NCBI RefSeq assembly: GCF_900142575.1
Contig: NZ_FRBI01000031.1
Location: 1-64,000, forward strand
Source: Actinacidiphila paucisporea
GTDB lineage: Bacteria; Actinomycetota; Actinomycetes; Streptomycetales; Streptomycetaceae
Length of the DNA stretch: 64,000 nucleotides
Reading direction: 5' to 3'
The translations under genes and the position numbers were made by a program. Below, one piece after another: positions 1 to 8,252 of this stretch; within the stretch, counting starts at the first letter, position 1, and each line of letters starts with the position of its first letter. The notes beneath the pieces were generated by a model. That model was not told the origin of the DNA. It worked only from the letters and a program-made list of their open reading frames with translations, and did no database searches.

Positions 1-344
1 CATCTACGCGGACGCGAGCGCGTACCAGCAGCGGTAGTTGTAGCGGCTGGAGGGGCGCAGTTCACGCACGCAGATGGGTGAGCTGCAACCCGGCAGCAGC
101 TCGAATGCCGGGAAGGGGCGCTTCATGCGGCCGTTGCAGCCGACCCCGGCGTTTCCGGCACCACCGCCCCGGTGACGAAATCCGACGTGCAGGAGGACGA
201 AGACCAGGACGAACCGACGACGGCCCGCGCACCCACGTCTCCCGGTAGCTCTACGCGGCCCGGGTTGGGGCTGAGCGGGTTCTTGAATGGGGACCGCGGC
301 TTGTCGTCGGGTGGTACGTGCAACGCAACTGCTACGTATGCCGA
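1..344. other. Region upstream of the lectin-like gene, no gene assigned
   Basis: No convincing gene is seen. One plus-strand frame is open from about 82 to 347 and reads as a Thr/Pro/Asp/Glu-rich tail that could be the C-terminal end of an unrecognised or decayed protein, but it follows an in-frame stop at 79-81 and has no clear start. The minus-strand open frames here are ordinary high-GC shadows running into the antisense of the next gene. The promoter of the lectin-like gene must lie in this stretch, but no clean -35/-10 pair was found. Confidence 0.4.
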
Positions 345-2642
345 ATGAAACGAACGCAACGCCCATCGTCCGGTGTGCGCGAGGGGACGTCCCGGCTTGC
401 TGCCGCGGCACTGGCCCTTGCCGTCAGCGTCGGAGCCTTGCTGACGATGAACGCCGGCGACGCGCACGCGCAGGGCAACGGGTCTCCTTTGCTTCAGGAG
501 ACCTTTACGCAGGCCACGGCTTCGGAGTTCACCGGGGTGGGGTCGGCCTGCCTGACCGGTGCGCCGTCTGCGGCTGCGCCGGGCCCCGGGGACCACCCGC
601 TCGGCGGCTGCCCGGACGGTGTCAATTCGCCGCCCCCTGACGCTGCCCCCTTCGGCTACCTCCGTCTGACGGACGCATCCAACGACCAGTCGGGCGCCGT
701 CCTCTACAATCATGCGCTGCCCGCCACCCAGGGCCTCGACGTCACGTTCGACCAGTGGCAGTACGGCAGCACGACCCCGGCCACCCCTGCCGACGGCATC
801 TCGTTCTTCCTGGTGAACGGCGATACGGCACTGACCCACCCCGGTGCCTTCGGCGGCAGCCTCGGGTATGCGCAGAAGCTTCCCGACGACGACCCCAGCG
901 CGGACTTCGTGCCCGGTGTGGACCGCGGTTACCTGGGCGTGGGCCTCGACGTCCTCGGGAACTACTTCGGGGACTGGGAGCACCGGGGGAACGGGTGCCC
1001 CCCGGGTGGGCGCTCACCGGCCGGGACGCCGTTCCGCATCCCCGCACCCGGGGCCAACATGGTCACTGTGCGAGGCCCGGGTGACGGGATCGAGGGTTAC
1101 TGTTTCCTCACTGCCACTACCAGTAACTTCACCACCACCGGACCCTGGCCGTCGACCCTTCCCGGGCAGTTGCAGGGGCCGCTGGCCGGGTTGTCTTCGG
1201 GCCTCACCCCCGAGCAGGCGCAGAACGCCCTCGAACCGTCGCGCCGCCGGGTGCACGTCGAGATCACCCCGGCGCCCAATCCGCAGCTGACCGTGTTCAT
1301 CGACTTCAACGACGGACGCGGTTCCCAGCAGGTGCTCAGCACGCCCGCTCCGACACCCGTGCCCGACACCTACAAGTTCGGCTTCGCAGCCTCGACGGGA
1401 CTGTTCACCGACGTCCACCTCATCCGCAACGTCGTGGTCAGGACCTTCCGGCCGCTCCCGCAGCTCGACCTCGTCAAGCAGGCCAGACGGCCCCTGCCTC
1501 CCGACCTCACCGTTGGTTCTCAGGTTCCGTACGACTTCGTGGTGACCAACTCCGGCGGGACGACGATCGACGACCTCGCGGTCAACGACCCCAAGATCGG
1601 TCCGGTGACGTGTCCGGTGTCGAGTCTGGCGCCGGGTGAAACGGTCACCTGTACGGCCACCTATACCGTGACCGCCGCGGATGCGGCCAATGGTTCCATC
1701 GACAACACCGCCACGGCGACGGGCACTTCGGACGGCGAGACGGTCACTTCGCCACCGTCCTCGGAGACCGTGCCGATCGAACTGGCGCCCGGAATTGAGG
1801 TCCAGAAGGCGGTGCAGGCACCCGGCCCCTACTCCGTCGGGCAAACGGTCACCTACACCTACACCGTCCGCAACACGGGCGGAGCGGAGCTGACCGACGT
1901 CGCGGTGCACGACGACCACGTCACCGGCATCACCTGCCAGTCGACCACGCTGACACCCGCCGACAGCACCACCTGCACCGGTACCTACGTCATCAGCGCG
2001 GAAGACGGCACGTCCGGTCACGTGACCAACACCGCAACGGCGACGGGCACCGCGAACGGCCGGACGGTCACCTCCCCGGAGACCTACCTGACCCTCGAGG
2101 TCGGAGCGCCGCACATCTCGGTTGCCAAGCGGGTGGACTCCGCCGGGCCCTACACCGTCGGCTCGACAGTCGACTACTCCTACACCGTCACCAACACCGG
2201 CACCCTCGACCTGCACGACGTGCGGGTCCAGGACGACCGAGTCAGCTCCGTCACCTGTGACGAGACCACACTCGCGCCTGCTGGCAGCACGACCTGCGAC
2301 GGTTCGTACACGATCACCCAGGCGGACATCGACGCGTGCGCGGAGCAGGCGGGCGGCGGCACGGAATGCGCGATCACCAACGTGGCGCAAGCGGCCGGCA
2401 CCGACCCGGTGGGCAACCCGGTCGTCAGCGCGCCCGCTCAGGCCACCGTCACCGTCGTCATCGAGGAGGAGCCCTGCCCGCCGGGCAAGCACTGCAAGCC
2501 CGGAAAGCCGGGCAAGCCATGTAAGCCGGACAAGCCGGGCAAGCACTGCAAGCCGGGTGAGCCCGGAAAGCCCGGCGGCCACTACGGCTATGGCGACTAC
2601 GGCAAACCCGAGGGCGGCGTGAAGGGCTGTCACCGCTGCTGA
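345..2642 (+). CDS. Secreted L-type-lectin-like protein with three DUF11 repeats and a Lys-Pro-Gly tail
   Basis: Predicted secreted surface protein of 765 aa. The start at 345 (MKRTQRPSS) gives a normal export signal: basic N-region, then an Ala/Leu/Val-rich segment ending near AHAQG. An in-frame ATG/GTG-type start nine codons upstream is possible but adds nothing signal-like. Residues about 45-370 resemble legume/L-type lectin domains (a DGISFF core, a GYLGVGLDV strand and an FNDG strand), suggesting carbohydrate binding. Three DUF11-type Ig-like repeats follow, encoded at about 1464-1793, 1794-2114 and 2115-2462, each with a VT/SNTG motif and paired Cys. The C-terminus is a low-complexity tail of KPG and KHCKPG units ending in a Tyr/Gly stretch and HRC. 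No LPXTG sorting signal is present, so it is probably released or held non-covalently. Function is inferred from domains only. Confidence 0.8.
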   Translation: MKRTQRPSSGVREGTSRLAAAALALAVSVGALLTMNAGDAHAQGNGSPLLQETFTQATASEFTGVGSACLTGAPSAAAPGPGDHPLGGCPDGVNSPPPDAAPFGYLRLTDASNDQSGAVLYNHALPATQGLDVTFDQWQYGSTTPATPADGISFFLVNGDTALTHPGAFGGSLGYAQKLPDDDPSADFVPGVDRGYLGVGLDVLGNYFGDWEHRGNGCPPGGRSPAGTPFRIPAPGANMVTVRGPGDGIEGYCFLTATTSNFTTTGPWPSTLPGQLQGPLAGLSSGLTPEQAQNALEPSRRRVHVEITPAPNPQLTVFIDFNDGRGSQQVLSTPAPTPVPDTYKFGFAASTGLFTDVHLIRNVVVRTFRPLPQLDLVKQARRPLPPDLTVGSQVPYDFVVTNSGGTTIDDLAVNDPKIGPVTCPVSSLAPGETVTCTATYTVTAADAANGSIDNTATATGTSDGETVTSPPSSETVPIELAPGIEVQKAVQAPGPYSVGQTVTYTYTVRNTGGAELTDVAVHDDHVTGITCQSTTLTPADSTTCTGTYVISAEDGTSGHVTNTATATGTANGRTVTSPETYLTLEVGAPHISVAKRVDSAGPYTVGSTVDYSYTVTNTGTLDLHDVRVQDDRVSSVTCDETTLAPAGSTTCDGSYTITQADIDACAEQAGGGTECAITNVAQAAGTDPVGNPVVSAPAQATVTVVIEEEPCPPGKHCKPGKPGKPCKPDKPGKHCKPGEPGKPGGHYGYGDYGKPEGGVKGCHRC
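2485..2580 (+). repeat. Low-complexity (Lys-Pro-Gly)n / KHCKPG coding repeat
   Basis: Imperfect repeats of an AAGCCGGGC-like unit within the end of the lectin-like gene encode alternating GKP, KHCKP and GKPCKP units. The tail is strongly basic and carries several cysteines. Such tails may bind acidic cell-wall polymers or crosslink. The repeat is also a likely site of slippage and length variation. Confidence 0.75.
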
Positions 2643-2659
2643 CCGAAGTGCAGCCGTGC

Positions 2660-2685
2660 CCCGGTTCACCTGTGAGTGAGCCGGG
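2660..2685 (+). terminator. Stem-loop terminator after the lectin-like gene
   Basis: CCCGGTTCAC at 2660-2669 pairs with GTGAGCCGGG at 2676-2685 (10 bp including one G-U wobble) around a 6-nt loop, 18 nt after the stop codon. There is no T-tract, which is usual for actinomycete terminators. Confidence 0.6.
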
Positions 2686-3812
2686 TTCCGAGGGAGCCCC
2701 GCCGGGGCGGCGTCCTGGCGGGGAACCGCCGGACGAACCGCGCCGTCGGCAGATGGGCGGCCGGCCCGCGGCCGCGGCGATGACCGCCGCCCGGATGTCC
2801 GGGCGCCAGGTCCGTTCCAGGGCCGGCCACCGCTCGCCGGGCCGGTACTTGCTGCCCTGCGGGCGCTCGCGCAGCTTGCCGATACCGCCTCGACCGTCGA
2901 CTTGATCGCGGACAGCACCATCGCCATGCCCGGGTCGGCCGGGCGATCCGCTGACCGACCCGAACCTCATCTGGCGGTGGTTCCCCGAAGCCTCGGATTC
3001 GGCCCCACCGAGTACCGGCACCTCCTCGCTGCGGCGTCCTCCCCCCGAGAGGCTGCCGGACGACCCCGGCCGGCTGAGGGACCTGTGGGTGGCTGCGGGG
3101 ATCCGCGAAGCCGTCCTCGACCTCAGGCGGATCGCCCCCGGAATCATCGATGAGGCGCTCCGCGACACGTCGGAGAGTGGCGGAGTGCCGTGGTGGCCGC
3201 CGCCCCCCGACGGCCCACGCCCCCCCGGCTGACGGCGCCGCCATGCTCACGACGACGGGCCCGCACGGGCGCGGGACGACCGGTGATGGTCGCGATCCGG
3301 TGCCGTTCGGGTCCGCGGTCGCCGGGATGGCGACCGAGCGCACCTGACAGGCCCCGGGGCTGGAAGCTTGGTTGACCGGTGGGCGGACATTGCCCCGGAG
3401 CTGGTCGGCAAGGTCGCCCCGGTGCGGTTCCGCGGAAAACGGGGTGCTGGAGCTACGGCCGGCGTCCCCGGCCTACGGCACGCAACTGCCTCTTCTCAGG
3501 AGTCTGTTGCGGTGGAGTGACCACCGGACGGCGAACCGGACGCGTTCGATCGAACGGTCGACCGACGGCGAGGTACTGCCCTCTGCTCGGCGTCCAGGGC
3601 GGCGTGTTCGACCACCGGGTCCGAGAGAGCGCATGTGAGCGAGAGTGGGCGTTCACCATCGCGACATGAAGGACATAAGGCAATAATAGGTGTTTATCGA
3701 CGCTCGCGACGTGGGTGTCGGTGACAATCCGTAGCCGCTTGGCCTGCGGCTCGCCGGAGCGCTGACTCGGCGCACGACCAGTCGTCCGTGGGCGACTAGG
3801 ACGCGGGGAATC
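2686..3812. other. 1.1-kb decayed, largely non-coding stretch
   Basis: No intact gene is seen. Protein-like fragments occur in shifting frames. At 2945-3232 on the plus strand an open frame ends in a helical, charged stretch (LRDLWVAAGIREAVLDL) followed by a Pro-rich end, with a stop just upstream and no start. About 2760-2930 on the minus strand also reads as protein-like in two different frames. A DUF721-like remnant at 3368-3530 is listed separately. The last 150 bases are slightly more AT-rich (3655-3700) and probably hold the promoter of the next gene. Confidence 0.5.
3368..3530 (+). pseudogene. Frameshifted DUF721 (DciA-like) fragment
   Basis: The frame beginning at 3368 reads LVDRWADIAPELVGKVAPV. 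After a frame change near 3430 the other frame continues NGVLELRPASPAYGTQL. Joined, these match the DUF721/DciA pattern: a Trp-containing helix with 'PEL', then a strand 'GVL.L...SPA', then a 'QL' helix. DciA-family proteins load the replicative helicase. Both ends of this copy are missing and the single frameshift makes it non-functional. It is a relic of a lost gene. Confidence 0.5.
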
Positions 3813-6290
3813 ATGGCGGAGCAGGGCATGGTGTTTGCAGGAGCCACGGCCGCCGCCGTCTACGTGCCCGACGAGCAGGCAGACCGGCTGCGCCTGAGTG
3901 AGGCGGTGGAGGAGAACCCGGAGGACGGCGTGAGGTTTCCGGTCAGTTTCGCGCTGTCCGGTCGTTCGGCGGTGGCCGAGGCGTTCCGTACCCGTCACCC
4001 GGTATGGCATGCCTCGGCGGAGACTGGCGGCGCTGAAGTGGCTGGGCCGAGAGCGGCCGCGTCCGGTGCCGCTGCCGACGCCACAGGGGAGGACGGCGGG
4101 GAGTGGCTGGAAGCCGTGCCGCTGACCTGCGGAGAGACGCTTCTGGGTTGCCTGGTCGTCAAGGGCGCCGGCCTAAACGGGGTGGAGGCGGAGCGTCGCG
4201 GTTTTCTGGAGCTCTATGCCGACCAGGTCGCCGCGAGGATGGAATCCGAGGGTGCCTGCGCTGCGGGTGGCGGCGTCTCCGGCCCGGTGCCTGCGGCGCG
4301 GTCAGGCGGCTCCGGGCTGGGTCTTGGGGATCTGGGCTCGCTCACCTTGTCGCCGGCCAATGGGCGGATCGAGGCGGACCGGCAGGCATTGGACCTTCTG
4401 GGCCTGGCGGAGGAGGACTTCGACGGTCGTGTGGAGACGGTGCTGGCACAGACCGTCCCGGAGGACGCACCGGCGCTGATGTCCGTCCTGGAGCCTAGTG
4501 CGGGCTGGCCTGGCGGCCACGATCTGGAGTTCCGGATCCGCCGGCCCGGCGGCGTTCTGCGCTGGCTGCGGCTGCGCTTCCAGGTGCTGGCCGACCAGGG
4601 CGGAAGGCCGCGGCTGCTGGGCGTGATCGCAGAGGCGTCGTATCTGCGGTCGGCCGGGGACCAGGTGTCCCGGCTGCAGCGGCTCTCCATCGCGCTGGCG
4701 GCGTCGATGACGGTCGGTGATGTCAGCCGTGCCGTGGTCACCGCCTTGCGTGACCCTCTGGGAGCCGACTGTGTGGTGCTCGCCGAGTTGCACGCGGGAC
4801 GGCTGGTGGTCACCGGTATGGAACCCCAGGAGCTGGCAGTGTGGGGGACGTGGCGCTCTCAGTGGTACTCGGAGTGGCCGGATGCCTCGCTGGGGGACCT
4901 GCCCACGCTGGAGAGCGTGCTGCGCCAGGGCCGCACGCGCCTGTGGCCCTCCAGCATCGGCCTGGAGCCCGGCCTGGCCGCGACCGGGCCGGGAGGATTC
5001 GCGGCCCTGCCGCTGCCGGCCGAGGGCCGGGTGGCTGGTGTGTGCCTGTTGGGCTGGGACCGGCCGCACGAGTTCGGCGCCGAGGAACGGGCGCTGCTGA
5101 CCGCCGCCGCGGGGCTGATCGGGCAGGCCCTGGCGCGTGCCCGCGCCCGCGACGCCGAGCACGAGTTCACCGCGACGCTGCAGCGCAGCCTGCTGCCCCG
5201 CACCCTTCCTGTACTCCCCGGCTGTACGGCGGTCGCAAGGTATCTGCCGGCGACGACCGGACTGGCCGTGGGCGGGGACTGGTACGACGTGATTCCGGTG
5301 TCCGACAGGTCCGTCGCACTGGTCATCGGGGACGTGCAGGGGCACAGCGTCGAGGCAGCTGCGATCATGGGCCAGATCCGTACCGCGATCCGGGCCTACG
5401 CTGTCGAGGGACACCCTCCGGACGTGGTGATGTCCCATGCCAACCGCCTGCTCATAGGCCTGGACACCGAAGCCTTCGCCACTTGCTGTTACGTCGCCTT
5501 CGACGTCGAGGAAGGCGAGGCCTGGGTGGTGCGGGCCGGCCACCCGCAGCCGGTGGTGCGGTCGCCGGACGGGTGCGTCCTGGAGGTCGAAGCCGAGGGC
5601 GGGCCCCCGCTCGGCGTGATCGCCGAAGCCGATTTCCCGATGACCGCCCTCGGTGTGGCTCCGGGAGCCGTCGTCGCCCTGTTCACGGACGGACTGGTCG
5701 AGTCCTCCAAGCTTCCCCTGGAGGACGGCGTACGGCGGGTGTGCCGGACGCTGGCGGCCGCCGATCCGGGGGGCGCCGACCGGACGGCCGACGAACTGCT
5801 CGGCACCGCCGAGTGGCGCGAGGACGACGTGGCCCTTTTGCTGCTGCGCTACGACGGGCTGCCGATCCAGCCGCGCCGGGCGAGCTGGTCGGTATGGCGG
5901 CTGCCGGACGCCGTGATGCATGCCCGCCGCTTCACCGCGCGTGTCTTGCGTTCCTGGAACGAGACACGGGAAGCGGACACCGTGCTGCTGGTCGTTTCCG
6001 AACTGGTCACCAACGCGATGACTCACACCCGCGGCGAGGCGCATCTGCACCTGACCCTCGCCGGGGAACGGTTGCGAGTGGCGGTCAGCGACTCCTCGCC
6101 GCGGGCGCCGGTCAAGCCGGCGAGCATCGACTGGATGGCCACCGGAGGTCGCGGCATCCTCCTTGTGGAGGCGGTCTGCGCGGCCTGGGGCTCAGTACCG
6201 CTCAGCGGCGGCAAGCAGGTGTGGGGCGAGATCGAGCTCCCGCCGGAACCGGCGGCCGCCGGGGCGCGCCGGGAAGCGGCCCGGTCATGA
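3813..6290 (+). CDS. SpoIIE-type PP2C phosphatase with GAF, PAS, GAF and C-terminal ATPase domains
   Basis: Large cytoplasmic signalling protein (825 aa). Residues 1-135 are GAF-like, about 165-270 PAS-like, about 285-445 GAF, about 450-675 SpoIIE/PP2C (GGDWYDV and GDVQGHSVEAA carry the metal-binding Asp), and about 690-815 a HATPase_c domain of the anti-sigma kinase (RsbW) type (ELVTNAMTH N-box, GGRGI G-box). Proteins of this build reset anti-anti-sigma factors by dephosphorylation, and the kinase domain may phosphorylate or bind partners. No transmembrane segment is seen. The start has a weak GGGGA ribosome site very close to the ATG. Its stop overlaps the start of the downstream sugar-binding protein gene (ATGA), so the two are co-translated, suggesting a link to nutrient sensing. 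The partner sigma system is not in this window. Confidence 0.88.
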   Translation: MAEQGMVFAGATAAAVYVPDEQADRLRLSEAVEENPEDGVRFPVSFALSGRSAVAEAFRTRHPVWHASAETGGAEVAGPRAAASGAAADATGEDGGEWLEAVPLTCGETLLGCLVVKGAGLNGVEAERRGFLELYADQVAARMESEGACAAGGGVSGPVPAARSGGSGLGLGDLGSLTLSPANGRIEADRQALDLLGLAEEDFDGRVETVLAQTVPEDAPALMSVLEPSAGWPGGHDLEFRIRRPGGVLRWLRLRFQVLADQGGRPRLLGVIAEASYLRSAGDQVSRLQRLSIALAASMTVGDVSRAVVTALRDPLGADCVVLAELHAGRLVVTGMEPQELAVWGTWRSQWYSEWPDASLGDLPTLESVLRQGRTRLWPSSIGLEPGLAATGPGGFAALPLPAEGRVAGVCLLGWDRPHEFGAEERALLTAAAGLIGQALARARARDAEHEFTATLQRSLLPRTLPVLPGCTAVARYLPATTGLAVGGDWYDVIPVSDRSVALVIGDVQGHSVEAAAIMGQIRTAIRAYAVEGHPPDVVMSHANRLLIGLDTEAFATCCYVAFDVEEGEAWVVRAGHPQPVVRSPDGCVLEVEAEGGPPLGVIAEADFPMTALGVAPGAVVALFTDGLVESSKLPLEDGVRRVCRTLAAADPGGADRTADELLGTAEWREDDVALLLLRYDGLPIQPRRASWSVWRLPDAVMHARRFTARVLRSWNETREADTVLLVVSELVTNAMTHTRGEAHLHLTLAGERLRVAVSDSSPRAPVKPASIDWMATGGRGILLVEAVCAAWGSVPLSGGKQVWGEIELPPEPAAAGARREAARS

Positions 6291-7393
6291 GGGCCAGCCG
6301 GGGCAGGGGGCTGGTCGTCGCCGTGGCGGCCTGCCTGGTTATGCCACTGGCGTCGCAGTGCACAACAGCCGGCTCGGCCCACCAGACGACCGGCGGGACC
6401 ACCAAAGGGGATTTCTCGATCGGCGTGCTACTGCCCGACACGGACACTCCCCGCTGGAGGACAGCCGACAGACCGCTGATCACCAAACGGATCAAGGAAC
6501 TGTGCGGCAACTGCACCGTGCGGTACGCCAACGCCTCGGGCAACGTCGCCACCCAGCAGGCACAGGTGGACTCCATGATCGCAAACGGAGCACGGGCGCT
6601 CATCCTCTGCCCAGTCGAGAGCAGGGCCCTGAGCCCCTCGGTAACCAGTGCCCATGACAGTCACGTACCGGTGGTCGCCTACGACCGACTGGCAGATGGC
6701 CCGCTGTCGGCCTACTCCGGCTACGACTCCGAGCAGATCGGCCGGTTGCAGGCGCAGGGACTGCTGGCCGCGCTCGGGCCCGGCGCCCGCCACGACCAGG
6801 TCGTCATGATGAACGGAGAACCCACCGACCCGAACGCCAGGGCACTGAAGAAGGGAGCGCTGTCGGTTTTGCGGGGCCGCGTGAGGATCGGCGCCACATA
6901 CAACACCACGGGGTGGATCCCGCAGAACGCCTTCACCAACACGCTCGCCGCGATCGCCAAGCTGGGCCCTGACGCGATCGACGGCTTCTACTCGGCTAAC
7001 GACGGCCTGGCGGCCGGCATTCTCACCGCACTGAAGGCCGACGGCGTGACGCCCCTTCCGCCGATCACCGGTCAGGACGCCGACCTCGCCGCAGTACGAC
7101 GCGTCATAGCCGGCGAACAGACCATGACCGTGTACAAGTCCTTCTCGGCGGAGGCCGACGCCGCTGCCGAGATGGCCGTGGCCCTGGCCCGCGGCACGTC
7201 TATCGGAGCCATCGCCAAGCAGCGGATCAGCAGCAATACCAACAAGGACATACCTGCGTATCTGGGGACTCTGGTCTCCGTGAACCGGGCCAACGTCAAA
7301 CACACCATCGTCGACCGAGGCGTCTACACGGTCCAACAGTTGTGCACACCGAAATTGATGACCTCCTGCCGTGAAGCCGGGCTCACCGGCTGA
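6287..7393 (+). CDS. Sugar ABC transporter substrate-binding lipoprotein, XylF/RbsB type
   Basis: Periplasmic-binding-protein family (368 aa) of the type that captures pentoses such as xylose or ribose. The mature part starts with FSIGVLLPDT and carries the AYDRL and GQDAD signatures typical of XylF-like proteins. The N-terminus (MRASRGRG followed by a hydrophobic segment) is an export signal. The lipidated Cys is uncertain: C16 follows Val-Ala-Ala, a good lipobox but after a short signal, whereas C25 follows Ser-Gln, a poor lipobox. The ATG overlaps the stop of the phosphatase gene by 4 nt. A 73-bp gap leads to the ATPase gene. The exact substrate cannot be told from sequence. Confidence 0.85.
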   Translation: MRASRGRGLVVAVAACLVMPLASQCTTAGSAHQTTGGTTKGDFSIGVLLPDTDTPRWRTADRPLITKRIKELCGNCTVRYANASGNVATQQAQVDSMIANGARALILCPVESRALSPSVTSAHDSHVPVVAYDRLADGPLSAYSGYDSEQIGRLQAQGLLAALGPGARHDQVVMMNGEPTDPNARALKKGALSVLRGRVRIGATYNTTGWIPQNAFTNTLAAIAKLGPDAIDGFYSANDGLAAGILTALKADGVTPLPPITGQDADLAAVRRVIAGEQTMTVYKSFSAEADAAAEMAVALARGTSIGAIAKQRISSNTNKDIPAYLGTLVSVNRANVKHTIVDRGVYTVQQLCTPKLMTSCREAGLTG

Positions 7394-7466
7394 CCGGGCT
7401 CGCGCGCCGTACCAGCCCGCGACGCCGCTTACGGCAGGATGAGCCACGATTGTCGAGAGGTGATTC

Positions 7467-8252
7467 ATGGCGAGCACACCCGTACTGGCGTTGCACGGGG
7501 TCTGCAAGCGCTTTGGGGCCGTCCAAGCGCTCACCGACGTCGAACTGGAGATCCGCGCAGGCGAAGTGGTCGCCCTCGTCGGCGACAGCGGGGCGGGCAA
7601 GTCCACTTTGGCCAAGGCAATCACCGGAGCCGGGCCCGCTGACGAGGGCGTCATCGAGTGGCAGGGACGGCCGGCATCGATCCAGCGCCCCCGCGACGCC
7701 CAGGATTTGGGTATCGCGGCGGTGTACCAGGACCTCGCCTTGTGCGAGAACCTCGACGTCGTGGCCAATCTCTTCCTCGGCCACGAGATCGCCAGAGCGG
7801 GCGTCCTGGACGAGATCGCCATGGAACGCCACGCCCTGGAACTGGAACCGCTCGCGCTGCTGTCCAAGGAGCCGCCCAGCGTTCGCGGCGTGGTCGCCTC
7901 ACTCTCCGCCGGGCAACGCCAGACGGTGGCCATCTGCCGGGCGATCCTGAGCCGACCCGAACTGCTCGTCCTTGACGAGCCGACGGCCGCGCTGGGTGTC
8001 GAGCAGTCCGGACGGTTCCTCGACCTTGTCGAGCGCCTACGGGACAGCGGCACCGCAATCATGCTCATCAGCCACAACCTCGGCGACGTCAAGGCTGTCG
8101 CCGACCAGGCCGCGGTGCTGCGGCACGGCCGGAACAACGGTTTCTTCGACGTGCCGTCCACCCCGCAGGAACAGATCGTCTCCTCCATCACGGGAGTCAC
8201 CGACAACGCTGTGACGCAGCGCACGACCAAGACCTGGGAGGACATGCTGTGA
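7467..8252 (+). CDS. Sugar ABC transporter ATP-binding protein, single-cassette XylG/FrcA type
   Basis: ATPase (261 aa) that energises the adjacent permease. Walker A is GDSGAGKST (about residues 38-46), the Q-loop region is AAVYQDLAL, the signature is LSAGQ, Walker B is LLVLDEPTA and the switch His lies in LISHNL. Only one cassette is present, unlike the tandem RbsA/XylG of enteric bacteria, so it should act as a homodimer. A good ribosome site (GAGAGGTG) precedes the ATG. The stop overlaps the GTG start of the permease gene. Confidence 0.92.
   Translation: MASTPVLALHGVCKRFGAVQALTDVELEIRAGEVVALVGDSGAGKSTLAKAITGAGPADEGVIEWQGRPASIQRPRDAQDLGIAAVYQDLALCENLDVVANLFLGHEIARAGVLDEIAMERHALELEPLALLSKEPPSVRGVVASLSAGQRQTVAICRAILSRPELLVLDEPTAALGVEQSGRFLDLVERLRDSGTAIMLISHNLGDVKAVADQAAVLRHGRNNGFFDVPSTPQEQIVSSITGVTDNAVTQRTTKTWEDML

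Noticed and set aside
123..983. Long minus-strand open frame opposite the lectin-like gene
   Set aside because: It is the antisense of a clear signal-peptide and domain-bearing gene, has Val/Gly/Arg-rich composition typical of GC shadows and no ribosome site.
1014..2927. 637-aa minus-strand open frame
   Set aside because: Antisense shadow of the DUF11 repeat gene; low-complexity Arg/Gly composition.
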